Shown in pieces: positions 6,166 through 6,686 of a DNA stretch of 6,686 bases. The position numbers and the translations under genes are program-made. The notes beneath the pieces were generated by a model, which had not been told where the DNA came from, made no database searches, and saw only the letters and a program-made list of their open reading frames with translations. The DNA is from CAYJMQ01 sp964392415 (GTDB taxonomy: Bacteria; Bdellovibrionota; JACOXK01; 2-02-FULL-40-11). The stretch lies in NCBI GenBank assembly GCA_964392415.1, contig CAYMPL010000082.1:1-6686 (forward strand), in the 5' to 3' direction. Within the stretch, counting starts at the first letter, position 1, and the number at the start of each line of letters is the position of its first letter.

Positions 6166-6426
6166 AACTTTTACCTTGAAGCCAGCTGGTGGGTCGAGAG
6201 ATCGCGAGGGATCAGGCGTGCTGATGACAACCGCTTGACCACCATCTGTTTCCCAGATCGCGCACTTCCCTCTGTAATTGGGTTGTAAGTGCACCACACG
6301 ATCGCTCAGAATTTATCAATTTCTCTAGAAACCGATGCCCCCTTGTTCCAGAAGGAGCCGAGGTCTCGTCCAGAATGTAACCTATTTATTTGAAGGTAGA
6401 CTAAAAATGGTAAAAAGGGATGTATT
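6166..6426. other. Intergenic region with no convincing gene
   Basis: This stretch follows the right repeat and runs to the stop of the minus-strand regulator. A 90-codon open frame on the minus strand (6025-6297) spans the repeat and part of this region, but its peptide is just translated repeat. I see no tRNA, no clear terminator and no transposase. The palindrome GTGCAC and some weakly symmetric GC-rich patches (around 6350-6370) are present, but none forms a strong stem. Confidence 0.6.
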
Positions 6427-6686
6427 TTAAGCTGCTTTTTTTTCCGGAGCCACATTAATTTGTAGCTGATAACCTAAGGCTTTAAGAATTCTGTAAATCG
6501 TATCAAACGTTGGGACTCTTTGTTGATCGCCTATTTCCAAACGAGCAATTAAAGGCTGTTTTACTCCCGCCCTTTTCGCAAGTTCCATTTGAGATAATCC
6601 TGATCGCGCTCTAAGATCAGAAATAAGATGGGCTATTTGAAGATAAAATCTTTTTTGCTCAAAGAGTATCTTTAATTGTTTATCTT
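6427..6686 (-). CDS. XRE-family helix-turn-helix protein, HigA-like antitoxin candidate, N-terminus outside window
   Basis: The visible C-terminal 85 residues contain a Cro/C1-type helix-turn-helix. RARSGLSQMELAKRAGVKQ (visible 25-43) gives helix 2 and the turn, and PLIARLEIGDQQRVP gives the recognition helix and the following loop. TFDTIYRILKALGYQLQI then closes the domain in the way typical of HigA-like and related antitoxins. A short Lys/Ala tail ends at TAA (6427-6429). Such proteins are often the second gene of a toxin-antitoxin operon, repressing their own promoter and neutralising a RelE/HigB-type toxin. Here the toxin would lie upstream, beyond position 6686, so the pairing is inferred. 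A stand-alone regulator is the alternative. No N-terminus can be assigned. Confidence 0.85.
   Translation of the reverse strand, partial: DKQLKILFEQKRFYLQIAHLISDLRARSGLSQMELAKRAGVKQPLIARLEIGDQQRVPTFDTIYRILKALGYQLQINVAPEKKAA

Noticed and set aside
6091..6288. A 65-codon plus-strand open frame after the second cassette gene
   Set aside because: It also starts within the repeat, has no ribosome-binding site and no recognisable composition of a real protein.
6025..6297. A 90-codon minus-strand open frame across the right repeat
   Set aside because: Its peptide contains phrases such as HSEEPLSGDEES and VILNEVRNL, which are simply the translated dispersed repeat. There is no ribosome-binding site or domain, and it overlaps a better gene.

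Overview
This 6.7-kb window looks like part of a Gram-negative chromosome. The supporting signs are a dcw-type division cluster with an ftsL-ftsI pair, a candidate lipoprotein, two Sec-exported small proteins, and one short protein resembling part of a type II secretion GspC PDZ domain. The FtsI and GspC-like flavour reminds me of deltaproteobacterial-type lineages, but nothing here fixes the taxonomy.

Layout. Positions 1-3946 hold a minus-strand operon, read right to left: a TPR-repeat lipoprotein candidate, rsmH (16S rRNA m4C1402 methyltransferase), ftsL and ftsI (class B penicillin-binding protein, which runs off the left edge). Spacing is tight: an 18-nt gap, then an ATGA overlap, then a 13-nt gap. 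mraZ, which normally sits just before rsmH, is absent, and the TPR gene occupies its place. A 91-bp divergent region separates this operon from ribF (riboflavin kinase/FAD synthetase, plus strand, 4038-4979). RibF has a C10 tract exactly where the family's PHP motif should be, and reads PPP instead.

From 5012 to 6165 lies an accessory block. Two 119-bp inverted repeats (5061-5179 and 6047-6165, 6 mismatches by manual alignment, no gaps) flank an 867-bp core. The core carries its own candidate promoter and two small signal-peptide genes in tandem. The second gene ends inside the right repeat, so its last 15 residues are repeat-encoded. The repeats are built from short hairpin units of the GTCATTC...GAATC kind, with one further diverged unit at 5012. 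The block could be a mobilised or invertible cassette, or two genes trapped between dispersed repeats. No recombinase is visible.

The right edge (6427-6686, minus strand) holds the C-terminal 85 residues of an XRE/HigA-like helix-turn-helix protein, possibly an antitoxin whose partner would lie beyond the window. The stretch 6166-6426 shows no convincing gene.

Functionally, the minus-strand operon serves septal peptidoglycan synthesis and ribosome maturation, and ribF supplies FMN and FAD. The roles of the two exported small proteins are unknown.
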